From a gamma proteobacterium SCGC AAA076-P13 (GTDB lineage: Bacteria; Pseudomonadota; Gammaproteobacteria; Magnimaribacterales; D2472): 64,000 nt of DNA. Each line of letters opens with the position of its first letter. The stretch's first letter is position 1. Below, piece after piece: positions 19,286 through 27,859 of the stretch. Location: NCBI GenBank assembly GCA_000384935.1, contig ARRA01000001.1:62001-126000 (forward strand), given 5' to 3'. The notes under the pieces were generated by a model that did no database searches, was not told where the DNA came from, and was given only the letters and a program-made list of their open reading frames with translations. The position numbers and the translations under genes are program-made.

Positions 19286-20972
19286 TTAATACCCTGCTGC
19301 TTGTCCATCCTTTCTAGATTCAGAAGCGCCATAATAAACACCATCTTTTAACATAATAGCCTGATAGCCACCAAATAAACCTTTTTGATCACCTATTTTA
19401 TGACCATATTTTTTTTAGATCATTTTGTATTTTTAAATCAAAACCACTTTCAAGATTTATTTGACCCCCATCAACCATAATTTCATCTGTAGGTTGACTT
19501 GATCCTGTATGAACTATTCTTGATACGTCGCCTGCTGCCTGAAGGTTTAAATCAAAATCAATTAAGTTAATTACAATTTGGGCATGAGCTTGAGGCTGAG
19601 TTCCTCCACCCATTACACCAAAGCTAACAAAAGGTTTGCCATCTTTTGTTATGAAGGCAGGAATAATAGTATGGAAAGGTCTTTTGCCCCCCTTCAAGGC
19701 ATTCACATGATTCTCATCTAAGCTAAAAAGCTCCCCCCTATCCTGAAGCATAAATCCTGTATTTGGTGGAACCATTCCAGACCCCATACCTCTATAATTA
19801 CTTTGAATTAATGAAACCATATTGCCGTATTTATCAGCTGTTGTTAGATATATAGTATCGCCATCTTTTAGAACTCCTGCATCTAAAACATCCATTGCTT
19901 TTATAGGATCAATGAGTTTCATTCTTTTTTTGGCATATTTTTTAGAAATTAAATAATTAATATTAATATCATTAAATTTAGGGTCTGCATAGTATTTTGC
20001 TCTATCCTCAAAAGCCAATTTTTTAGCTTCCACAAAATGATGAATATACTCGCTGCTAAATAACCCCATTTTTTTTAGATCATAATTTTCTAATACATTT
20101 AAAATTTGAAGTGCTGCAATGCCTTGACCGTTTGGTGGAAGCTCCCATACGTCATAGCCTCTATAGTTAGTTGAAACAGGTTCAATCCATTCAGCATGAT
20201 AATTTGAAAGATCTTCAGCGGATAAAAACCCACCTTGTTCTTTCACAAAATCAGCCATAACTTTAGCAATACTTCCTTCATAAAAACTTTTACGTTTAGT
20301 CTTGGATATCTCTTCAAGAGTATCTGCAAGATAAGGGTTTTTAAATACATCACCTTTTACTAATATTTTGTTCTTAGGCATGTAAACGTCTTTAAAGTTT
20401 GGATATGATTTAAATCTTTTAGACGAAGAATTTAAATAAAATGCGATAGTTTCAGTTATTGGAAATCCATTTCTAGCATAGTTAATTGTTGGTAAAAATA
20501 AATCTTTAAAATCAATTGAGCCAAATTTTTCATGTAATTTTATCCACCCATCAACCACTCCAGGAACCGTAACTGGTAATGGACCATAGGATGGTATTTT
20601 TGAAAGATTGTTATCTCTAAAGTAATCGATGGTTATTTTTTCTGGAGCAGGACCGCTGGCATTTAAACCATATAGTTTTTGTGATTTTTCATCCCATAGA
20701 ATTACAAATAAATCTCCACCAATCCCGTTTCCAGTTGGTTCCATTAGACCTAATGCAATATTAGCTGCAATAGCAGCATCGATAGCATTTCCGCCGTCTT
20801 TTAAGATATCCAATCCTATTTGTGTTGCTAGAGGGTGACTCGTTGCCACCATACCGTTTTGTGCAATAACTTCAGATCGACTAGCAAAATCAACTCCAGA
20901 AACTCTATCAAAGGAATACAGGGGTGATGTTGTAATTAAAAGAGATAGTAAAAATAATTTACATTGACTCAA
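19286..20972 (-). pseudogene. ggt: gamma-glutamyltransferase with C-terminal frameshift in an A8 run
   Basis: ORF 19398-20972 is GGT (LDILKDGGNAIDAAIAANIALGLMEPTGNGIGGDLF; DTIYLTTADKYGNMVSLIQSN). The missing C-terminus (KYGHKIGDQKGLFGGYQAIMLKDGVYYGASESRKDGQAAGY*) is encoded just downstream in another frame; removing one A from the T8/A8 run at 19409-19416 restores 561 aa. Confidence 0.88.
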
Positions 20973-21037
20973 AATATTCTCCTAAAAAAATATATTTATG
21001 AGATTTTAATATACCAAAAATATTACATTTAAAATAA

Positions 21038-21214
21038 TTAACTTTCTCTAATTTCTTTAAGTATTTTTAATGATTCTTCCAGCTTTAAATCCTCATCCTT
21101 AATATCATTCAACCTTGCGCTAATATGATTAATTAAATTTATATCTTTGTTTGAATTATTTTTTAAAGCCTCAAGGATTTTGGCCATCACTTCGTTATTT
21201 TTATCTGTGAGCAT
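21038..21214 (-). CDS. small hypothetical protein (58 aa)
   Basis: Manual translation MLTDKNNEVMAKILEALKNNSNKDINLINHISARLNDIKDEDLKLEESLKILKEIRES*; helical/coiled-coil-like; just downstream of the PAP2 gene. Confidence 0.5.
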   Translation of the reverse strand: MLTDKNNEVMAKILEALKNNSNKDINLINHISARLNDIKDEDLKLEESLKILKEIRES

Positions 21215-21216
21215 AA

Positions 21217-22089
21217 TTATGTTTTATGCACATCTATTGCAAAGCCAAAATATACCCATAATCGAGGAATAAGATATGTAACGATAATGGAAAAAAGAAT
21301 CCCTAAAATATAAACGAATAAAAAATCTATTATTCCTGTAGAGGAAAAATTACCAGCTAAATTAGTTAAAATTATCATTGCAAAAAATACAACCCCAATA
21401 CTAATGAATGATAAGCAAAGGTTTATTAACTTATTATTTATAAGATCAATATTCGAAGATCCTATATACCAACCCATCATTGCGCCTAAAAACCAAACAC
21501 TTATCTCATGACCATCGTGAGTTGGATAAAGTACATACGCTACAAGTTGGAATACTAGTATACAAATCAAAATATTTAATCTCGATAGGTTTTTAAAGAA
21601 ATTACTAGAAATCACAACATGCCAGATTAGTAAAATTAATAACCCTACCAATAATCCCAATGATACATCTTGTATATCATGAACTCCCAAATACAGCCTG
21701 CTAAAACATATTGCTAATACCAATATTAGAGCCCCCAGTGATACCCGTTTATCTTTTAATTCATATGCTAATAACCCCCAAAGCGTAACGGCTATCTGTG
21801 CATGACCACTTGGAAGGCCGTATGAGGTTCCAACTTTTGGATCAAGCATGAATTCAATTGCAGGTCTGGGATCTTGAAAATAGTCTTTTAAAAAACTGTT
21901 TATTAGTCCTGAAATAAATAACATCATTGCTACACGAGTAAATCTTGATGGTGACCAATAAAAATATCCAAAAGATATAAATAGTATTAAAAATACTGGA
22001 TAACCCATTAAGGTTATTGCCTCAAAAAAAGGAGTTAATAAAGGGCTTCTCAAAGATTCAACCCAACTAAGGTCATTCCATATATTCAT
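21217..22089 (-). CDS. PAP2 superfamily phosphatase-like membrane protein
   Basis: KDYFQDPRP, GLPSGHAQ, FSRLYLGVHDIQDV: the three PAP2 phosphatase motifs. Confidence 0.88.
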   Translation of the reverse strand: MNIWNDLSWVESLRSPLLTPFFEAITLMGYPVFLILFISFGYFYWSPSRFTRVAMMLFISGLINSFLKDYFQDPRPAIEFMLDPKVGTSYGLPSGHAQIAVTLWGLLAYELKDKRVSLGALILVLAICFSRLYLGVHDIQDVSLGLLVGLLILLIWHVVISSNFFKNLSRLNILICILVFQLVAYVLYPTHDGHEISVWFLGAMMGWYIGSSNIDLINNKLINLCLSFISIGVVFFAMIILTNLAGNFSSTGIIDFLFVYILGILFSIIVTYLIPRLWVYFGFAIDVHKT

Positions 22090-22226
22090 GAAAATATTAT
22101 GAACTAGTTCTATTTTGAATCATATTGAATTATTCATGAGCATTTTTAATATTCTGTTATTTGCAAATGCTTATAGATACAAATTAAGTATCATGTAATA
22201 TAGTTTTTATAAAATAGAGAAATATT

Positions 22227-23441
22227 ATGAATTATAAAATTAGCGATCAGGCAATAGAGCTCAATGCAAAACTAGAAGTTTTCATGGAGCAATATATTTA
22301 CCCTCATGAAAAAGACTACGATGAATTTACGTCTAATCAAGATAATCTTTGGCAATATCCAGATTGGTATGAGGGTTTAAAAAATGAAGCAAAAAAACAA
22401 GACCTTTGGAATTTATTCTTACCCAAAGAATACACACCATGGAGTCCCGGCCTTACCAATGTAGAGATAGCTTTATTATTTGAAACAATGTCTAGAGCAC
22501 CATGGAGTCAACAGATTTTTAATTGTAACGCCCCAGATAGAGGGAATATGGAAGTTCTAGCAAAGTATGGAACACCCGAACAACAAAAAGAATGGTTAGA
22601 CCCCCTATTAGCTGGAGAAATTAGATCTGCATATGCAATGACAGAACCTGATGTTGCCTCATCAGATGCAACAAATATGGAATTAGAAATTCTAAGGGAT
22701 GGTGACGAGTATGTTCTTAATGGTAGGAAATGGTGGACTACTAATGTTATTACTCCAAAATGTAAATTGATGCTAGTAATGGGCAAATCTAATCCTGGGA
22801 ATTCACGTCATACTCAACACTCTACAATCTTAGTCCCAACTGACACGCCTGGTGTAGAAATTGTTAGATCATTAAGAGTTCTAGGTGAATACCATTCACC
22901 TGGAGGCGAAGGAGACGTGGTTTTTAAAAATGTGAGAGTACCTGTTTCAAACCTAATTTTAGGAGAAGGACGAGGCTTTGAGATAGCTCAAGGCAGATTG
23001 GGACCAGGACGTTTCCAATATGCCATGATGTTTGTTGGAATGGCGCAGAGGAGCTTAGAATTAATGTGTGAAAGAGCACAAAGCAGAGTAGCCTTTGGTG
23101 AGGAATTGAGTAAAAAAACAAGTGTTCAGCATGAGATAGCTAGGAGTAGGTGTGATATTGAGCAATGCAGGCTTTTAGTAATGGCTGCAGCAGAGAAAAT
23201 GGATGAGCATGGAATAGATGCGGCAAGAGACTACATATCTATGCTTAAAATTGTTGCTCCAAAAATGTGTGAAGATGTTTCAAGTAGAGCAATACAAATC
23301 TTTGGTGGAATGGGAGTTAGCCAAGACACGCCTCTTGGACATTTTTTTACCACAAGTAGATTTTGCAGGATTGCAGATGGGCCAGACGAAGTCCATATGT
23401 CACAATTAGCAAAACTCACCATGAGATCGTTGAACAAATAG
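22227..23441 (+). CDS. acyl-CoA dehydrogenase
   Basis: YAMTEPDVASSDATNMELEILRDGDEYVLNGRKWWTTN; RSRCDIEQCRLLVMAAAEKMD; QIFGGMGVSQDTPL. Confidence 0.93.
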   Translation: MNYKISDQAIELNAKLEVFMEQYIYPHEKDYDEFTSNQDNLWQYPDWYEGLKNEAKKQDLWNLFLPKEYTPWSPGLTNVEIALLFETMSRAPWSQQIFNCNAPDRGNMEVLAKYGTPEQQKEWLDPLLAGEIRSAYAMTEPDVASSDATNMELEILRDGDEYVLNGRKWWTTNVITPKCKLMLVMGKSNPGNSRHTQHSTILVPTDTPGVEIVRSLRVLGEYHSPGGEGDVVFKNVRVPVSNLILGEGRGFEIAQGRLGPGRFQYAMMFVGMAQRSLELMCERAQSRVAFGEELSKKTSVQHEIARSRCDIEQCRLLVMAAAEKMDEHGIDAARDYISMLKIVAPKMCEDVSSRAIQIFGGMGVSQDTPLGHFFTTSRFCRIADGPDEVHMSQLAKLTMRSLNK

Positions 23442-23459
23442 CTCAGATTTGATTTTTAT

Positions 23460-23484
23460 AAAAGGGAGTAATAGCTCCCTTTTT
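23460..23484 (+). terminator. rho-independent terminator after the acyl-CoA dehydrogenase gene
   Basis: AAAAGGGAG-TAATAG-CTCCCTTTT. Confidence 0.75.
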
Positions 23485-23501
23485 ATTTATAAAGTATCTA
23501 A

Positions 23502-23666
23502 TTATTTATTTAAAATAGGTTCTGGCTGCCATAGCTCGAATGGATTACCTTTAGCATCTGAGTCCTTAGAATAGCCATTAAAATATATAAGCCTACCCTT
23601 TCTATCTTTCTTTGAGTCCCCTATAGACCAAACTTTTTTGATATTTTTTTTAGTATAATTTTTCAA
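23502..23666 (-). CDS. small hypothetical protein (54 aa, TTG start)
   Basis: Manual translation MKNYTKKNIKKVWSIGDSKKDRKGRLIYFNGYSKDSDAKGNPFELWQPEPILNK*; GAGG upstream of TTG. Confidence 0.45.
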   Translation of the reverse strand: MKNYTKKNIKKVWSIGDSKKDRKGRLIYFNGYSKDSDAKGNPFELWQPEPILNK

Positions 23667-23690
23667 TAGAAAATACCTCAATTCCTGCTG

Positions 23691-24836
23691 TTAAGCCTTA
23701 GTTAAGCTCTTGTTAGGGTCATAAAATGGCTTTTCAGTAATGACAGCATGTAATTTTTTTATGCCATTATCAATGCTTAATTCTTGACCAATATTTGAAT
23801 AATCTATTTGTACCATGCCAAGAGCTATATTTTTATCTAGCCTTGGCGAATAAACAGCTGAAGTAACTTTACCAACAAGACTATCGTTTACATATATGTT
23901 CCAAAATCTAGTATTTGGACCAGGCATTGGATCATCATCAATGATAATTCCAACCTGTTTTCTTTTAATGCCTTTGTTCAAGATGCTAATTAATGCATCT
24001 TTACCAACAAAATCAAAAACCTTATCTAAATCTATAAACTTATCTAAACCAAGCTCAAGAGGATTTGTATTAATTGTCATGTCAGCATGATAAGAGAGCA
24101 TTCCACCTTCGATTCTTCTAATTGTAGAGGTATGTCCAGGCCTTAACCCCATTGGTTCACCTAACTTCATAAGATGATTATAAAGATCATTACCTTGAGT
24201 AGAATTTAATAAAAATATCTCATAGCCAAGCTCACTAGACCAGCCAGTCCTTGATATGACTAAATCAATTCCATTTAAGGTAAACCTATTAAACCAATAA
24301 TATTTAAGATCTAAAATTTTATTACCAAAAACTTTAACCATGATATCTCTAGATTTTGGCCCTTGGAGTTGCAGAGGAGAAACATCAGGTTCTGATATTT
24401 CAACATCATATTTAGAGTTTACTGCTAAGCCTTGAGCCCAGAATAAAACATCACTATCTGCAAGTGAAAACCAATAACACTCCTCTTCTACTTTTAATAA
24501 AATCGGGTCATTTAGAACGCCGCCTTTTTGATTGATCAAAATAACATATTTACATTGACCTATTTTCATTTGTGATAAATCACGAGGTGTCATCATTTGA
24601 ACAAACTTTGATGCATCTGGTCCTTTTATCTGAACTTGTCTCTCAACAGCTACATCACAAAGAATGGCATCATTTATTAGGCTCCAAAAATTTTCTTCTG
24701 GATTTCCAAAATCTCTAGGAATATACATATGATTGTATACAGAGAAATCTTTTGCGCCCCACTTTACAGTTGCATCAAAAAAAGGGCTTTTTCTTATCTG
24801 CGTTCCAAAACCAAAATCATTCGAATTAGACACCAA
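23691..24836 (-). CDS. GcvT-family aminomethyltransferase, DmdA (DMSP demethylase)-like
   Basis: SVYNHMYIPRDF...ERQVQIKGPDASKFVQMMTPRDLSQMKIGQCKYVILINQKGGVLNDPILLKVEEECYWFSLADSDVLFWAQGLA resembles SAR11 DmdA as recalled; also QGPKSRDIM, RIEGGMLSY. Confidence 0.7.
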   Translation of the reverse strand: MVSNSNDFGFGTQIRKSPFFDATVKWGAKDFSVYNHMYIPRDFGNPEENFWSLINDAILCDVAVERQVQIKGPDASKFVQMMTPRDLSQMKIGQCKYVILINQKGGVLNDPILLKVEEECYWFSLADSDVLFWAQGLAVNSKYDVEISEPDVSPLQLQGPKSRDIMVKVFGNKILDLKYYWFNRFTLNGIDLVISRTGWSSELGYEIFLLNSTQGNDLYNHLMKLGEPMGLRPGHTSTIRRIEGGMLSYHADMTINTNPLELGLDKFIDLDKVFDFVGKDALISILNKGIKRKQVGIIIDDDPMPGPNTRFWNIYVNDSLVGKVTSAVYSPRLDKNIALGMVQIDYSNIGQELSIDNGIKKLHAVITEKPFYDPNKSLTKA

Positions 24837-24921
24837 TACCTCAACTCTTAATAAATTACTTTTAACATTAATGCCCTTTTAAAAAATATTCAATCAAAAT
24901 ATAAGATGCTAAAATTGTTAT

Positions 24922-25260
24922 ATGAAATCTTATCTTAAATTATCCATTCTCTTTTTAACATTTAATCTATACGCAGAATTTGATATAAAATGTTCTATTC
25001 TTTTAACAAAAAGACTTCAATCAACCGAAGATGCGTACAAAGATGCTCTTAATAAGATCAAACAGTGCAGTCAGTATGACATTTTATCAGTCACTAGTTT
25101 TCTAGAAATGCCGGTTAGTAAAATATATATTACCGATATAATCCAAACATACTGCATGTTTGATCATGAAATTATTACTTTGATTGATTCAAATACAAGT
25201 AATTTAAGCTGTGTTCACAGAGGAACAGCTCGTTCAGAAAGAAAGTTTTTAAAAGAATAG
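24922..25260 (+). CDS. hypothetical secreted protein
   Basis: 112 aa ORF with N-terminal signal-like segment; no recognised family. Confidence 0.5.
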   Translation: MKSYLKLSILFLTFNLYAEFDIKCSILLTKRLQSTEDAYKDALNKIKQCSQYDILSVTSFLEMPVSKIYITDIIQTYCMFDHEIITLIDSNTSNLSCVHRGTARSERKFLKE

Positions 25261-25291
25261 CAGAACCTATTAAAGCCCTGCTATTAAAGAA

Positions 25292-25672
25292 TTAAGAATA
25301 TAAATTACATCCCATACAAACTAGCACAATAACAGATGGCAACCATATAACTGGTCGGACCATTTTAAACCTGTAAAGATCTAAAACTGCACCAAAAAGA
25401 TAAACAACCCTGAGGCCAAACCAAGTTTGAGCTAACATTAAATTATCTACATCCTGTATAACGGACAAGATAGCAAACACTAGAAAAACTGGTAGCGATT
25501 GTCTTAAATTGTCAGATGCAAGAACCATTCTTGAGGATAGAGCTGTTAAATTTGAAGTATCTCCATCTGTATAAGTCCACTGAACAAAAGGAACCTTGTG
25601 CAAAGAAAAGCTCATCTTAAAAAATAAATGAAGGATATAGAACATACCCACACATATAATCAAATCTATCAT
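25292..25672 (-). CDS. MAPEG family membrane protein
   Basis: Four-TM; RMVLASDNLRQSLPVFLVFAIL...LAQTWFGLRVVYLFGAV. Confidence 0.8.
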   Translation of the reverse strand: MIDLIICVGMFYILHLFFKMSFSLHKVPFVQWTYTDGDTSNLTALSSRMVLASDNLRQSLPVFLVFAILSVIQDVDNLMLAQTWFGLRVVYLFGAVLDLYRFKMVRPVIWLPSVIVLVCMGCNLYS

Positions 25673-25738
25673 AATAATCTCCCTATTAGATTACTTATAA
25701 TACTACTGATTTTCTAAATATATTCAATATTAACGAAA

Positions 25739-27769
25739 CTAAGACTTAATAAGTGCTATATCCTCAGGAAGAAGAAGATCTGTATCTAATGTATCTACAA
25801 ACGGCTTTAGATGCTTGGCATAGGGCTTCCATCTACCCATTCCTTTTTTATTTATTGGTTGTCTAACCTGCTCTGAACTAGCAGTTCTTACTGATCTGTC
25901 TGTCTCATGAAAAGAAATACATGATTCTTCAAAAGGAACTCCGATATAATCCAATATCCTTCTAACCTGTCCATCTAAATCATTAATAACATCTTCATTA
26001 TTAACTCTTAAAACTTTATTGGGTAAAACACTATCCCAATGATTCATAAGCTTTATATAGCTATTATAGTAACTTGCAGCCTCTTCTAGACCGTATGTAA
26101 ATTCTTGGCCTTGCGCAAATAGTTGCTTGAACATACTAAAACAACAATCAAGAGGATATCTTCTTGCGTCTATAATTTTTGCGTTAGGCATAATGAGATG
26201 AATTAGCCCAATATGTCTAAAATTATTAGGCATCTTGTCTGTGAACATTGGAGCACTACCTCTGTGCATTTGAGTGTCTTCAATAAATCTTCTACCCATA
26301 TCAATTCTTTGATCTGATGATAAAGAACCCATGCTTTTTGGATAATTGCCTAATTTTCCGTAAATATCACCACCTCTTAAACTCTGAGCAAGAGATAAAA
26401 TATTTGGCAATTCGAGTGTTCCATCAATCATAGAATGAGATGCTAAGATTTGCTCTATTAAGGTTGATCCAGCTCTAGGTAGCCCTAATATAAAAATAGG
26501 ATCTTTAGTGTCATTGCCTCCAATGTCTAAGTTTTTAAAGAATTCATCATTACATACATCTATTTGGGCTTGAAGTTCATTATCCATTCGTTCTATAGAG
26601 TATTTACTTTGATCTCTTTTGATTTGATTACCATTTTTTAGATGGAAAAAAGCTTCATCGTATTGTTTATTGGATTCATAACCTTGAGCTAAAGCAAAAT
26701 GAAAATATGCTTTATCCCTTAATGAAAGATCAACCCTTTTTATTTGTTCTTTCATATTCATGAATTCTGGATTGGAAAAGGAATAAGTTTTTAAATTAGC
26801 CAGCGAAAAGAAAGCCTCACCATGATCAGGTCTAATTTTATAAGCAGATTGATAGCTTTCAATTGCATCATCAGTTTTACCAAGAGTCTTAAGTGCATGG
26901 CCTTTGGAAGTAAAGGTACTAAAATTATGCGGGTTCTTACTCAGAATATCGTCAAATAAGTCTATGGCATCTTCATGTTGACCATTTTGCATAATCTCAC
27001 TTGCTTTTTGAGCCTGATAAGCAAGATTATCAGGATACTTATCACACAGAATATTAACTTGTTCCATGGTCTTCGCAAATTTCTGCTTTTTCCTTAAGAC
27101 AAGAGCATATTTCATTCTTAATTCACCGTCATCTGGATTAAATTGAACTGCTTTTTCAAGCAAAAGCTCTGCATCATCAAAATGACCCAATCTATTCGCA
27201 ATTTCTGATAACTGCGACATTGCATAAGTATGAGTCGGATTCTTTTTTAAGAACTCTCTACATTTTAATTCTGCCACACCTAACCTGCCCTCATTCATAA
27301 CTTGGTCAATATAAAGCAATATATTAGGCAAGGATTTAAGCTTATTTATCTGTTCGGTAGCATGATCTAATGCAGGCTTATTATTATTCTTTTTAAAATA
27401 TTCATACAAAGACATCCATGAAGAAATTAACGCAGGGTTAAGCTCGCATGCTTGCCTATAATTTGAAATTGATTTTTCTTCATTACCCATATCTCGATTT
27501 ATATGAGCTAACTCTTGATATGCTCGACCCATGTCAGGTGCATGCACTAATAATGATTCAATATATTTTATTGCATCATCAAACTCTTTAAGATATCTAG
27601 AACAAACACCTGCAAGATATAAGCTATCTATATGGTCAGGGTGTTCAATTAAATTTATTTCAAGAAGCTTGATAGCATCTTTAAAACGATTTTCTTTAAC
27701 GGCTTGTGTAGCTTCATTAATATCTACAGCAAGTATTGTATCTTTGATATTAAATTTATTTTCAGTCAT
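25739..27769 (-). CDS. TPR-repeat sulfotransferase
   Basis: N-terminal TPR repeats, C-terminal PIFILGLPRAGSTLIEQILASHSMIDGTLELPNI and DARRYPLDCCFSMFKQLFAQG. Confidence 0.88.
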   Translation of the reverse strand: MTENKFNIKDTILAVDINEATQAVKENRFKDAIKLLEINLIEHPDHIDSLYLAGVCSRYLKEFDDAIKYIESLLVHAPDMGRAYQELAHINRDMGNEEKSISNYRQACELNPALISSWMSLYEYFKKNNNKPALDHATEQINKLKSLPNILLYIDQVMNEGRLGVAELKCREFLKKNPTHTYAMSQLSEIANRLGHFDDAELLLEKAVQFNPDDGELRMKYALVLRKKQKFAKTMEQVNILCDKYPDNLAYQAQKASEIMQNGQHEDAIDLFDDILSKNPHNFSTFTSKGHALKTLGKTDDAIESYQSAYKIRPDHGEAFFSLANLKTYSFSNPEFMNMKEQIKRVDLSLRDKAYFHFALAQGYESNKQYDEAFFHLKNGNQIKRDQSKYSIERMDNELQAQIDVCNDEFFKNLDIGGNDTKDPIFILGLPRAGSTLIEQILASHSMIDGTLELPNILSLAQSLRGGDIYGKLGNYPKSMGSLSSDQRIDMGRRFIEDTQMHRGSAPMFTDKMPNNFRHIGLIHLIMPNAKIIDARRYPLDCCFSMFKQLFAQGQEFTYGLEEAASYYNSYIKLMNHWDSVLPNKVLRVNNEDVINDLDGQVRRILDYIGVPFEESCISFHETDRSVRTASSEQVRQPINKKGMGRWKPYAKHLKPFVDTLDTDLLLPEDIALIKS

Positions 27770-27814
27770 TTAAAGTTACTTTAACAAAATTATTAAATAG
27801 AATCCTATAAAAAG

Positions 27815-27841
27815 AAAAAAGGGAGCATAAACTCCCTTTTT
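27815..27841 (-). terminator. rho-independent terminator after TonB receptor 2
   Basis: AAAAAGGGAG-N6-CTCCCTTTTT. Confidence 0.7.
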
Positions 27842-27859
27842 ATTTTTTAATTTATTTAA

